Source of the DNA: Bacteroidales bacterium
GTDB taxonomy: Bacteria; Bacteroidota; Bacteroidia; Bacteroidales; UBA12077
Length of the DNA stretch: 52,445 bases
Reading direction: 5' to 3'
NCBI GenBank assembly: GCA_013138975.1
Contig: WTBR01000143.1
Span: 1-52,445, forward strand
Position numbers and translations under genes: made by a program. Below are positions 7,569 to 14,876 of this stretch, in pieces. Position 1 is the stretch's first letter; the number at the start of each line of letters is the position of its first letter. The notes below the pieces were generated by a model. That model was not told the DNA's origin, made no database searches, and worked only from the letters and a program-made list of their open reading frames with translations.

Positions 7569-8789
7569 CTATATATTATACTTTCTAAAAACCAAAGTAG
7601 CATTATGCCCGCCAAAGGCAAATGAGTTGCTTAAAACCACATTTAAATCTTGTTTACGTGCATTGTTTGGAACATAATCCAAATCCAATTCAGGATCTGC
7701 TTCATCAAGATTAATTGTTGGAGGAATTATTCCGTCTTTTATTGCCAGAACACTAATAATACTTTCAATGGCACCAGCAGCACCAATCGTATGCCCTGTC
7801 ATCGATTTTGTTGATGAAACAGGAATTTTATAAGCCTGATCTCCAAAAACTTTCTTTATAGCTTTAGTTTCGTACAAATCATTAAGCATAGTTGAAGTAC
7901 CATGTGCATTTATATAGCTAACATCATTTTTTGATATTCCGGCATTATTTATTGCTTGATTTATTGTTTCTGCCATTCCTTCACCGTCAGGCTTTGGAGC
8001 CATTATATTATACGATTCATTGGTAAATGCATAATCAACTAACTCAGCATATATTTTTGCTCCACGAGCTTTTGCAGATTCCTCTGATTCCAGAATCATA
8101 ATACCTGCCCCCTCACCTATTACAAAACCATCACGTTTTTTTGAGAAAGGACAACTTGCTTTTCTAGGATTTTCATTATCAACTGCAAGAGCATAAATTT
8201 CATTAAATCCTGCAATTTCTTCTTTATTAATAATTGAATCGGCTCCACCAACAATCATCATATCTGCACGTCCAGCTTTAATAGCATCATAACCTAAGCC
8301 AATTGCAAAAGCAGATGATGAACAAGCAGATGATGTAGTAAAGTTTGGCCCCTCAATATTGTAACGCATTCCAATCCATGCCGACATAGCATTATTCATG
8401 CGTTTTAAAATTAAGTTTTTAGATGTAGTTCCTTGCTCTGCGCTGGAATCTCCGGTATTTACAACACCTAAAATAACACCAACACGTTTTTTATCTATTT
8501 GATCGAAATCAATATTATGTTTCTCAATGGCTTCTACAGCACAAACATATGCCATTTGTGTTACACGAGTCATTTGTTTTGAAATCCGTTTTTTTATTAT
8601 TCCTGATGATTTATCAGAAAATTCGGATGGAAGTTCAGCAGCAATTTGTGTTTGATTTTCAGATGCATCAAACAATGAAATTTTATCAACTCCGCTTTTT
8701 CCTTCTTTTATATTATTCCAAGATTCTTCCCAGTCAAGGCCTAATGCAGTTAACATATTAAACCCTGTAACAACTACCTTCTTCACCAT
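7569..8789 (-). CDS. Beta-ketoacyl synthase, FabF-like
   Basis: A 406-residue thiolase-fold condensing enzyme of the KAS I/II type. The catalytic triad is intact: nucleophile in SSACSSSAF (Cys156), His296 in NAHGTSTMLND and His333 in TGHTIGAAGA. GEGAGIMILE and the closing SNSFAFGGHNATLVF are standard. It should elongate an acyl-ACP with malonyl-ACP. Length and motifs are ordinary, but the neighbours point to a specialised pathway rather than to housekeeping FabF. The gene is separated from the dehydrogenase upstream by 444 bases filled with two repeats, so it may have its own promoter. A TATTTTTG box is present at 8833-8826. It is the last gene of the cluster on this strand. Confidence 0.9.
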   Translation of the reverse strand: MVKKVVVTGFNMLTALGLDWEESWNNIKEGKSGVDKISLFDASENQTQIAAELPSEFSDKSSGIIKKRISKQMTRVTQMAYVCAVEAIEKHNIDFDQIDKKRVGVILGVVNTGDSSAEQGTTSKNLILKRMNNAMSAWIGMRYNIEGPNFTTSSACSSSAFAIGLGYDAIKAGRADMMIVGGADSIINKEEIAGFNEIYALAVDNENPRKASCPFSKKRDGFVIGEGAGIMILESEESAKARGAKIYAELVDYAFTNESYNIMAPKPDGEGMAETINQAINNAGISKNDVSYINAHGTSTMLNDLYETKAIKKVFGDQAYKIPVSSTKSMTGHTIGAAGAIESIISVLAIKDGIIPPTINLDEADPELDLDYVPNNARKQDLNVVLSNSFAFGGHNATLVFRKYNI

Positions 8790-8825
8790 TTAAACTAAAT
8801 CATTAATAAATTATATAATAATCCT

Positions 8826-8833
8826 CAAAAATA
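8826..8833 (-). promoter_or_regulatory. Possible -7 box for the ketosynthase gene
   Basis: TATTTTTG on the minus strand matches TAnnTTTG and lies about 37 bases before the ATG at 8789. No good -33 TTTG is found at the usual 19-base spacing, so this is weak. It would allow transcription of the ketosynthase independently of the genes beyond the repeat block. Confidence 0.35.
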
Positions 8834-8867
8834 ACAAAATTAATCACAAATGAAATACTGCAATATT

Positions 8868-9080
8868 TACTTAGTTTCTGTAAGAAAACTTCCTTTTTCA
8901 TGTTTATGATAAGAAAGCGACAAAGACAAGGCTTTCGAAGTGCTTGAAAACAAGCGACTTACTTTGACAAGCGGCTGTTTTTAGTACAAGAATAACGCAG
9001 AATCATGCGAAGCTCACGAACACAAATTTATAAATATTAAACTCGTGAGTAATTTGGTGTTTTCTTGCAAAAACTACTTA
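8868..9080 (-). repeat. Interspersed repeat B, copy 1 (divergent)
   Basis: On the minus strand this corresponds to the elements at 31826-32014 and 41188-41348. All share TTTGCAAGAAAAC-type left ends, an internal GCGTTATTCT block, ACTTCGAAAGCCTTGTCTTTG, a TTTCTTATCA block and TTTTCTTACAG-type right ends. This copy carries an extra segment of about 40 bases in its left half. It is non-coding and separates the ketosynthase from the dehydrogenase gene. Confidence 0.6.
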
Positions 9081-9225
9081 GAGCCTGTCTATAAAGTTGG
9101 GTGTTTGATTCAGAAAGTTCGAGATCAAGGCTTGTGAAATTTTAAAAATCAAGAGTTTACTTTTTGACTGATTTTTAAAACGAGCATAACGCAGATATCG
9201 GACTTTATGGACAAACACTACTTAG
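9081..9225. repeat. MITE-like element with GTC-TATAAAGT inverted ends
   Basis: The left end GCCTGTCTATAAAGT is an imperfect inverted copy of the right end ACTTTATGGACAAAC, about 115 bases apart. The inside is AT-rich and non-coding and contains TTTTAAAAATCA and TGATTTTTAAAA as a further inverted pair. The element directly abuts repeat B, with the shared word CTACTTA at both junctions, suggesting nested or tandem insertion. A protein-coding relic is not visible. Confidence 0.55.
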
Positions 9226-9233
9226 AATTTGTT

Positions 9234-10238
9234 TTACAACATTATTCCACAAAACTCTTCAAGACCTTTTTTGAGGTTATATATATTAATTTGATATTTT
9301 TCTGAATACTCTATTAAATATTTATTCGCAATTTCTTTAAGCTTATCAATTATTTCAAGCTCTGTTTTTTCTGAAATTGTTCTTATTTCAGCTTCTAAAT
9401 TATAAAATAAATTACCTGTGCTTTTATCAGATACTAGATTACGTTTCTTTAGTTCATTTAACAATGGTTCATATATTTTTTTATCTGAATCTACTATGGA
9501 ATAATTCATAATTGCATTATACATAGTATTATGCCCTACATGATCCATCATTTCAAATAATCCAAAATCAGGAACAAACTTTTTCGCAATATCATCAAAT
9601 TGTTTATATCCTAAACCCGCTTCTTTCATTAAATTAAAAGCCTCAATCTGCATTTGTAACAATAAACGATTTAAAACAAATGCACTATCTTCTTTTTGTT
9701 CAAGATAAAACCTATTAATATCATCTAAAAATAACTTCGCTTTCTCAATTGAAAAATCATCGGTAAAATCTGATGAAATTAATTCCACAACATTTTTGAA
9801 AGCAATAGGATAAAAGAAATGCAAGCCAAGTACCCTGTTTTTTCGTTGTACATTTTCAGCTAGTTGCGAAGGTAAAATTGAGGATGAATTTGAAGCCAAA
9901 ATACATGAAGTTTTAACGTTTTCATCAAGTCCCCTAAATATCTCGGTCTTTATATCTAGCTCTTCGATAACCGACTCAATTATTAAATCACATTGAGAGA
10001 AATCTTTTAAATTATTAGTTATTCTGTACTTAGATCTAAGTACAAAAATTTCCTGACTTATTATACCATGTTTTAATTGCCTCTTGATTTTCTTTTGGTA
10101 TGTCTTCCAAAGTATCTCTTTGTGATCGGGATTTCGAGTATACCATATTAATTCGTAATTAAAATCAGACAAATAGTTAAAAATATCTGATCCCATTTTA
10201 CCACTTCCGATTATGCCAACAGTTTTTATCTCATTCAT
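9234..10238 (-). CDS. 3-hydroxyacyl-CoA dehydrogenase family protein
   Basis: A 334-residue protein with an NAD-binding Rossmann start (VGIIGSGKMGSDIF). The acidic loop IIESVIEELDIKTEIF, the SNSSSILPSQLA motif and catalytic-region GLHFFYPIAFKNVVELI with its His follow, then the helical C-terminal dimerisation domain. It fits the 3-hydroxybutyryl/3-hydroxyacyl-CoA dehydrogenase family, which interconverts 3-hydroxyacyl- and 3-ketoacyl thioesters with NAD(H). Next to a ketosynthase and two crotonase-fold enzymes it could perform the ketoreduction step normally done by FabG. The C-terminal domain is poorly conserved and the substrate (CoA or ACP) is unknown. Repeat element A lies just upstream. 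Confidence 0.85.
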   Translation of the reverse strand: MNEIKTVGIIGSGKMGSDIFNYLSDFNYELIWYTRNPDHKEILWKTYQKKIKRQLKHGIISQEIFVLRSKYRITNNLKDFSQCDLIIESVIEELDIKTEIFRGLDENVKTSCILASNSSSILPSQLAENVQRKNRVLGLHFFYPIAFKNVVELISSDFTDDFSIEKAKLFLDDINRFYLEQKEDSAFVLNRLLLQMQIEAFNLMKEAGLGYKQFDDIAKKFVPDFGLFEMMDHVGHNTMYNAIMNYSIVDSDKKIYEPLLNELKKRNLVSDKSTGNLFYNLEAEIRTISEKTELEIIDKLKEIANKYLIEYSEKYQINIYNLKKGLEEFCGIML

Positions 10239-10261
10239 TTCGTCAGATTTTAGTAAATCTT

Positions 10262-10400
10262 ATTATCCGCAAGTGAATTTTCATTCATTTAAATATTAAG
10301 TAATTAACCGTGGCACGGTTAACTAATATGGATGACATGAAATTATAATCAACTTGTTGATTATTAATAAATCCGTACCACGCTTTGCGAATTTAAGGTA
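10262..10400. repeat. Interspersed repeat A, copy 1
   Basis: One of four well-conserved copies of a roughly 140-bp non-coding element. It runs from ATTATCCGCAAG to TTTGCGAATTTAAGGTA. Conserved internal words are CATTTAAATATTAAGTAATTA, GGTTAACTAATAT, GATGACATGAAATTA and TTATTAATAAATCCGT. Its ends (ATCCGCAA and TTGCGAAT) and the inner CCGTGGCACGG are inverted repeats. The element lies 23 bases upstream of the dehydrogenase start codon. Confidence 0.8.
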
Positions 10401-10429
10401 TATAAATTTAATGGTTCTTTTTAAATAAA

Positions 10430-10456
10430 AAAAGCTATTCACAATGAATAGCTTTT
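10430..10456 (-). terminator. Intrinsic terminator between two repeat copies
   Basis: AAAAGCTATTC and GAATAGCTTTT form a perfect 11-bp stem around the loop ACAAT. On the minus strand the stem is followed by TTTTATTTAA, and it also has flanking T-runs on the plus strand. It sits between repeat A copies 1 and 2, beyond the end of the exported-protein gene at 10622-11275. It should separate transcription of that gene from the dehydrogenase gene. Confidence 0.7.
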
Positions 10457-10480
10457 TGCTTAATACTTTATTTTCTATTA

Positions 10481-10621
10481 CCTAGTATCCACAAGTAAAT
10501 TTTCATTCATTTAAATATTAAGTAATTAGCTCTGCTAAGGTTAACTAATATAGATGACATGAAATTATTATCAAATACTGATTATTAATAAATCCGTATC
10601 ACGCTTTGCGGATTTAAGGTA
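10481..10621. repeat. Interspersed repeat A, copy 2
   Basis: Same element and same orientation as copy 1, about 80 bases away, from CCTAGTATCCACAAG to TTTGCGGATTTAAGGTATT. The inner palindrome is degraded (GCTCTGCTAAGG). Its right end touches the stop codon of the exported-protein gene at 10622, as copy 4 touches the stop codon of the phosphohexomutase gene. Confidence 0.8.
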
Positions 10622-11275
10622 TTAAAAGAATCCAAACTTAAAAGTTGCATTGATTGATAAATCAGAAAGATCTTCGTCTTCCAAATACACAAGACTTGTT
10701 TGAGTAACTATACGGTAAGATGCTCCTAAGTCCAATTTTAAAAACTTAAATAAATTAAACTCAATATTCACACCCGGTTCGACAACAAATGCCGCTGAGT
10801 TTTCAATATCATCATAATTATTATAAAAGTAGTTATTATCGTCTTCGTATATGTATATACCAGCTGCACCAACTACTACAGGAATAGAAAAATGAATCTT
10901 TTTATTACTAAAAAATGTATATTCCATTAATAAACCACCATATCCCATATTAATTCGCAAATCCGGATTCAATGATAATGGATCTAAATCCTTAAAATTA
11001 CTATTATTTGCTAAACCATAACCTGCAATACCAAGAGTAAAATGATCATTCAAAATCATTCCCAGTCTACCCCCAACAAATAAGGATACATCTTCATTTA
11101 CATTCCCAACCTTTATTTCAGGAGATATATATCCACCTGTAACTTTCAGATTTTCTTTACTAAAGATGGTATTTATATCATCTCTATTATTTTTCATTTC
11201 CTCTTGTGTTTCCTCTTGAGCATAACTGAATTGCACAAACAAAGCCAGCAGCAATAGTGTAAAAATCTTTTTCAT
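10622..11275 (-). CDS. Exported outer-membrane beta-barrel-like protein
   Basis: A 217-residue protein with a signal peptide (MKKIFTLLLLALFVQFSYAQ). A short acidic linker and a beta-rich region with Gly/aromatic alternation follow (VSLFVGGRLGMILNDHFTLGIAGYGL). It ends in INATFKFGFF, a C-terminal Phe as expected for an outer-membrane barrel. It resembles small Bacteroidota 'outer membrane protein' families without assigned function. It lies inside the ketosynthase cluster in the same orientation as the flanking enzymes but has its own downstream terminator. It may be a pathway-associated porin or simply an interloper; the sequence does not decide. Confidence 0.7.
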   Translation of the reverse strand: MKKIFTLLLLALFVQFSYAQEETQEEMKNNRDDINTIFSKENLKVTGGYISPEIKVGNVNEDVSLFVGGRLGMILNDHFTLGIAGYGLANNSNFKDLDPLSLNPDLRINMGYGGLLMEYTFFSNKKIHFSIPVVVGAAGIYIYEDDNNYFYNNYDDIENSAAFVVEPGVNIEFNLFKFLKLDLGASYRIVTQTSLVYLEDEDLSDLSINATFKFGFF

Positions 11276-11365
11276 AACCTAATAAGTTAGTTAATAATCA
11301 AATTGTTAGATAATAATTATACATTTAAAATTTTATATTGTTCACTTTACATAAACTATGCCAAA

Positions 11366-12493
11366 CTAATAAAACTTTAATGCATAACCTGCTTGCATAA
11401 ATTTACTAACTTCTGTTACAAAACTCAAGATTAAATCGTTAGGATTCAGTTTTTCTTCCGAAATAATTCTATCAATACATATAAATGCCATTGGAGGACC
11501 TGCATAACCCATGGAAGACATTTTAGTGTATAATGTTTCTCTCGAGATTCCTAGCTCTTCACATTCATCCATTATTAATTCAGAAATATGTTTAGAAGGG
11601 AAATTCACTTGAAAATACTTTAACTCATCTAAATTAATTGGATATTTAGCCAACATTCTTTTCAATCCCTTTAAAAATACACTTCCATCCTCATCGTGAA
11701 AATGAGTTCGCAATTGCTCATTAAACATTTGTCCCAGATGATGATATCCCAATTCATATTCTTCTTTTGGATTCATCCAATATGCAGGACGTTTATTTAG
11801 CATAGCTGAAGGCTTTTTACCTCCAATTGATTCCATATAAGTATGTTCAACAAAAAGCCCATCTTTCTTTTCATCACTAGCCTGCAAAACTAATGCTCCT
11901 GCCCCATCACTTAAAAAGTAACGCAAAAAAAGTTCTTCCTTTTTAACTATGGACTGATTATAATACTCAGCTCTTAACTCCGATGATGACATGCTTGAAG
12001 ATATTACCAATGCATTTTTATATCTCCCTGAACGAATAAAATCACTTGCGACTAATAATGATTTATATGCCGAAGTACAATTAGCATGTATCGATAATTC
12101 TCCACATTGTTCAATACCTAATGCTTCTTGAATACGAACCGAAGCTGTTGGCATTTGGTCTTGATGTGCACTCCCATAAACAATTAAATCAATATCCTCT
12201 GGTTTTAATCCGGCCTTTTTAATTGCTTGCTGTGATGCTTTTACCGACATCGTAATATTATCATCAGTGAATTCCCGTGTTATAGGATCAATCGCATAAT
12301 GATAATATTCGACTTCCAACATCTCATTCATTAAAACTTTCATTCGCTGAAGCCATTTTTGTAATTTCTTGGGAGCTTCTGTTAGCTCACCTAAATAATG
12401 GTCAACTTCATCAATTGCTATTGGTTTTCCGGGTAAGTATGAACCGGTTCCAATAAGTTTTACAAATATTTCCGGTGTTATATTTTGATTCAT
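11366..12493 (-). CDS. KAS III-like condensing enzyme with altered catalytic triad
   Basis: A 375-residue protein of the FabH/KAS III superfamily. KLIGTGSYLPGKPI, DIDLIVYGSAHQDQMPTAS, the nucleophile in HANCTSAYKS (Cys139) and LSDGAGALVLQ are recognisable. In FabH the triad is completed by His (PHQAN) and Asn (GNTSA). Here the corresponding segments read FQVNFPSKH and MGYAGPPMA, with Asn297 and Tyr330 in those places. The cysteine is kept but decarboxylating condensation may be lost. Acyl transfer or ester formation, as in CerJ-type KAS III relatives, is a plausible alternative. It is co-directional with the crotonase genes 13 bases upstream and is likely in one operon with them. Confidence 0.8.
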   Translation of the reverse strand: MNQNITPEIFVKLIGTGSYLPGKPIAIDEVDHYLGELTEAPKKLQKWLQRMKVLMNEMLEVEYYHYAIDPITREFTDDNITMSVKASQQAIKKAGLKPEDIDLIVYGSAHQDQMPTASVRIQEALGIEQCGELSIHANCTSAYKSLLVASDFIRSGRYKNALVISSSMSSSELRAEYYNQSIVKKEELFLRYFLSDGAGALVLQASDEKKDGLFVEHTYMESIGGKKPSAMLNKRPAYWMNPKEEYELGYHHLGQMFNEQLRTHFHDEDGSVFLKGLKRMLAKYPINLDELKYFQVNFPSKHISELIMDECEELGISRETLYTKMSSMGYAGPPMAFICIDRIISEEKLNPNDLILSFVTEVSKFMQAGYALKFY

Positions 12494-12506
12494 AAGAAAT
12501 TTCTTT

Positions 12507-13157
12507 CTAGATTAATTTTAAATCTTCTGTAAATTTTGATGCTAGATTCTTTGCAATATTTGTTGCGTAATCTAAAACTTGCTTTGTTGGTACTACTTTC
12601 TGTATTAAATTCCAATCCAGAGCTTCGGCTGGGAAGAAGGTTTTTCCTGTTAAGATCAATTCCATTGCTAATGCTTTTCCAACAATTTTAGGTAAGACAT
12701 ATGTTCCTGTACAACCGGGCATTATATCAAAAGAAGTTTCAGGCAAGCCTAATACCGCTTTTTCTCCACAAACAATATAATCAGCGCATAAAGCCAGTTC
12801 AAAAGCTGAACCGATGCATACACCACGAACAGCAGCAATTACAGGTATCTTTAGCTCTTTTAATGAATAAAAAATCTGACTGTTTTTATTCAGGAACTCA
12901 CTTATCTTCTTAATATCCTTACCATGCTCATAACTTCTGTTAATAATGCCTAAAAGATCATTTAAAACTGCACCTGAAGAAAAGTGACGGCCTTTCCCAT
13001 GTATTATAACTGAGTCAATTTCTGCTTTCTCAACAATTTCGGTTCGCCACCAGTAAAATTCTTCGAAAAATATCGAATCCATTGGATTTGATGGTGGATT
13101 ACTTATTTCTAAATAACCAATCTTTTCTTTTATATGCCAATTTAAAACTTTAAACAT
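12507..13157 (-). CDS. Crotonase-fold enoyl-CoA hydratase/isomerase family protein
   Basis: The start is placed at the ATG at 13157; the frame extends three codons further to a TTG. The ATG overlaps the stop region of the upstream AcpS-like gene. The 216-residue product has the oxyanion-hole motif GRHFSSGA, and CIGSAFELALCADY and GLPETSFDIMPGCTGTY, which carry both Glu residues used by hydratases. It should add or remove water, or shift a double bond, in an acyl thioester. The protein is about 40 residues shorter than typical crotonases at the C-terminus. It is one of two crotonase genes here, a pairing also seen in beta-branching cassettes (ECH1/ECH2). No canonical HMG-CoA synthase-type partner is present. 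Confidence 0.85.
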   Translation of the reverse strand: MFKVLNWHIKEKIGYLEISNPPSNPMDSIFFEEFYWWRTEIVEKAEIDSVIIHGKGRHFSSGAVLNDLLGIINRSYEHGKDIKKISEFLNKNSQIFYSLKELKIPVIAAVRGVCIGSAFELALCADYIVCGEKAVLGLPETSFDIMPGCTGTYVLPKIVGKALAMELILTGKTFFPAEALDWNLIQKVVPTKQVLDYATNIAKNLASKFTEDLKLI

Positions 13158-13506
13158 CTTTCTCAATAATAACTATGCTTGAAATAAAATTCCGTGAATG
13201 TGATATGGAAACCTGTACATTAGTAATTCCCGATTCTCTTATTTTTTCTTTTACACTACCGGTAAATATAACAATAGGTTTACCAGTACTGTGATTTACT
13301 ATTTCAATATCTTTGTATTTATTTTCTATGTCTAAATATTCTAATATAGTTTTTTTAATCAAATATCTAGCACCAAGACTTTTAATAACATTTTTTTTTT
13401 CTGCTAACTTAAGTTCATTTTCAGTAAAAAAATTATCTTGCAAATTTTTTGAGAAGAATTCTTTGATTTCTTCTACCGAATTAATACGAGTTAACTCTTT
13501 ATACAT
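13150..13506 (-). CDS. AcpS-fold (4'-phosphopantetheinyl transferase-like) protein lacking metal ligands
   Basis: A 118-residue protein whose body follows holo-ACP synthase: FFTENELKLAEKK, SLGARYLIKKTILEYL, IEIVNHSTGKPIV and the end VQVSISHSRNFISSIVIIE. AcpS transfers phosphopantetheine from CoA to a carrier-protein Ser and binds Mg through an Asp in an N-terminal GxDIV motif and a Glu in a KEA motif. Here the N-terminus reads MYKELTRINSVEEI with no such Asp, and the KEA position is KKT. It may be inactive as a transferase and have a structural or carrier-binding role, or it may use another geometry. It lies between two crotonase genes and overlaps the downstream one. Confidence 0.68.
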   Translation of the reverse strand: MYKELTRINSVEEIKEFFSKNLQDNFFTENELKLAEKKNVIKSLGARYLIKKTILEYLDIENKYKDIEIVNHSTGKPIVIFTGSVKEKIRESGITNVQVSISHSRNFISSIVIIEKDV

Positions 13507-13507
13507 A

Positions 13508-14248
13508 CTAATCTTGCTTGTGAATTTTCACATTAACAGCTAATTTGCAAAACAATTCAGTTTCTGCTTTTAGAGCATCTTCTTTACTCAGTTTATTTGA
13601 ATTATGTATAGCTTGCATAGCCGAATGGATAACTTCAATCGAACGATCAGTAATCATACTTTCAAGTTTTTCTTTCGCTAAATCAAATGCATCTTTTGTT
13701 TCTGATATATAATCAATCAAGCCTATTTTTATAGCTTCAGTTGTATTAATTAAATCTGCATTTAATAACACCTCAAATGATTTTTTACCAAGTAATTGAG
13801 TTAATCTATATGTTCCTCCTAAACCGGGAATTAAACCGTGATTAACTTCAGGGAAAGCAAGTAGTGCTTTTTTTGATGCTACTCGCATATGACAAGCTAA
13901 AGCAATTTCAAGACCTCCTCCAAAACAAGCACCATTTATTGCAGCAATTACTGGAATATTTAAATTTTCGATGAAATCAAGAATCTGCTTCCCTTTATTC
14001 ATCTTATCAAATAAAAGATTTTGGTCATTTGCTAATTTCTGAAGATTTTCAGTATTAGCCCCAGCAGAAAAATTGCGTCCGATACCTCGAATAATTATTC
14101 CCTTTAAATCAATTTCCTTCGTCCAATTTTCTAATTCTACCAAATCAACAAAATCAGGTTGATCTAAATAGTTTTTTTTATCATTTGAAATTGATAATAT
14201 CCCTATTTCTCCTATTCTTTCCCAACTAATTATTTTTGATTGTTTCAT
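13508..14248 (-). CDS. Enoyl-CoA hydratase/isomerase family protein
   Basis: A 246-residue crotonase-fold enzyme of nearly normal length. GRNFSAGAN and NGACFGGGLEIALACH form the oxyanion hole and first Glu, and FPEVNHGLIPGLGGTYRL carries the second Glu. It is closest in appearance to true enoyl-CoA hydratases. It could hydrate or dehydrate the intermediate made by the ketosynthase and dehydrogenase of this cluster. One base separates its stop from the AcpS-like start, and ten bases separate it from the thioesterase upstream, so it lies in a tight operon. The substrate carrier (CoA or ACP) is not readable. Confidence 0.88.
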   Translation of the reverse strand: MKQSKIISWERIGEIGILSISNDKKNYLDQPDFVDLVELENWTKEIDLKGIIIRGIGRNFSAGANTENLQKLANDQNLLFDKMNKGKQILDFIENLNIPVIAAINGACFGGGLEIALACHMRVASKKALLAFPEVNHGLIPGLGGTYRLTQLLGKKSFEVLLNADLINTTEAIKIGLIDYISETKDAFDLAKEKLESMITDRSIEVIHSAMQAIHNSNKLSKEDALKAETELFCKLAVNVKIHKQD

Positions 14249-14258
14249 TTATTGCTTT

Positions 14259-14648
14259 CTATTTTTTCACTAATGATAGTAAGTCTTCAGGGATATCCTG
14301 AGGAATTCTGTCTTTATCTATCAACAAAGTTTTAACTTTTGCCTTTGCCGATTTTAAACTATCTGTAACATTATTTATATCATGATAAAAAACCAGGTAA
14401 GGAGCTTCAAATTTTATTGTTGATATAATTTCTATTTTATCAAATAACTTCAATTCACGCATGTACCTTATATTGGTTTCTGTTACAACCAAAAGTAAAT
14501 CTCTTTCTAAAAATGATTCTAATATTCCTGCTTCCTTTAATATTTCCCAACGCGCCTGTTCTGTATAGCTTACGTATACTGCATTATTAACATGACCATA
14601 AGAGTCAAGCTCATATCCTCTAACTTCTGTTTTAAAGCTATATTTCAT
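14259..14648 (-). CDS. Hotdog-fold acyl thioesterase (4HBT/YbgC-like)
   Basis: A 129-residue single hotdog domain. YELDSYGHVNNAVYVSYTEQ contains the Asp and GHVNN signature of 4-hydroxybenzoyl-CoA thioesterase/YbgC-type enzymes, and TETNIRYMRELKLFDKIEI is the expected following strand pair. It should hydrolyse acyl-CoA or acyl-ACP. It is the first gene of the minus-strand operon running to the KAS III-like gene, so it could release or proofread the product. The divergent O-methyltransferase lies 228 bases upstream across a large inverted repeat. Confidence 0.85.
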   Translation of the reverse strand: MKYSFKTEVRGYELDSYGHVNNAVYVSYTEQARWEILKEAGILESFLERDLLLVVTETNIRYMRELKLFDKIEIISTIKFEAPYLVFYHDINNVTDSLKSAKAKVKTLLIDKDRIPQDIPEDLLSLVKK

Positions 14649-14782
14649 TTTCTTTATTGTATAGGCTCGTAAAAATAATCAGAAAAAAGGAGTTTATTCT
14701 AATTTTCATTAATTCTCAGACAGTTTTTATCTAAAAAAGTTTCATGTATTTATTTTTACTTTCTTAACGCATTACATCTAAT

Positions 14783-14837
14783 AGCATTGAAAAAATAATC
14801 TTATCATTTTAATATAAATGATTATTTTTTCAATGCT
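14783..14837. repeat. Perfect 18-bp inverted repeat between divergent genes
   Basis: AGCATTGAAAAAATAATC (14783-14800) is the exact reverse complement of 14820-14837, with a 19-base AT-rich spacer. It is placed between the divergently transcribed thioesterase and O-methyltransferase genes, 40 bases before the latter's ATG. Such a site could be a regulator-binding site for the cluster or a two-way transcription block. The A/T-rich inner arms (ATCATTT, AAATGAT) can form an alternative stem. Confidence 0.55.
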
Positions 14838-14876
14838 TATTTCTTATTTTTATAAATTAATAATTGAAAAGAAAAT

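Noticed and set aside
11366..14248. HMG-CoA-synthase beta-branching cassette of a trans-AT polyketide synthase
   Set aside because: Two crotonases and two condensing enzymes fit superficially, but the KAS III-like protein lacks HMG-CoA synthase motifs, the ketosynthase keeps its Cys (not the decarboxylating Ser type), and no modular synthase or ACP is present.
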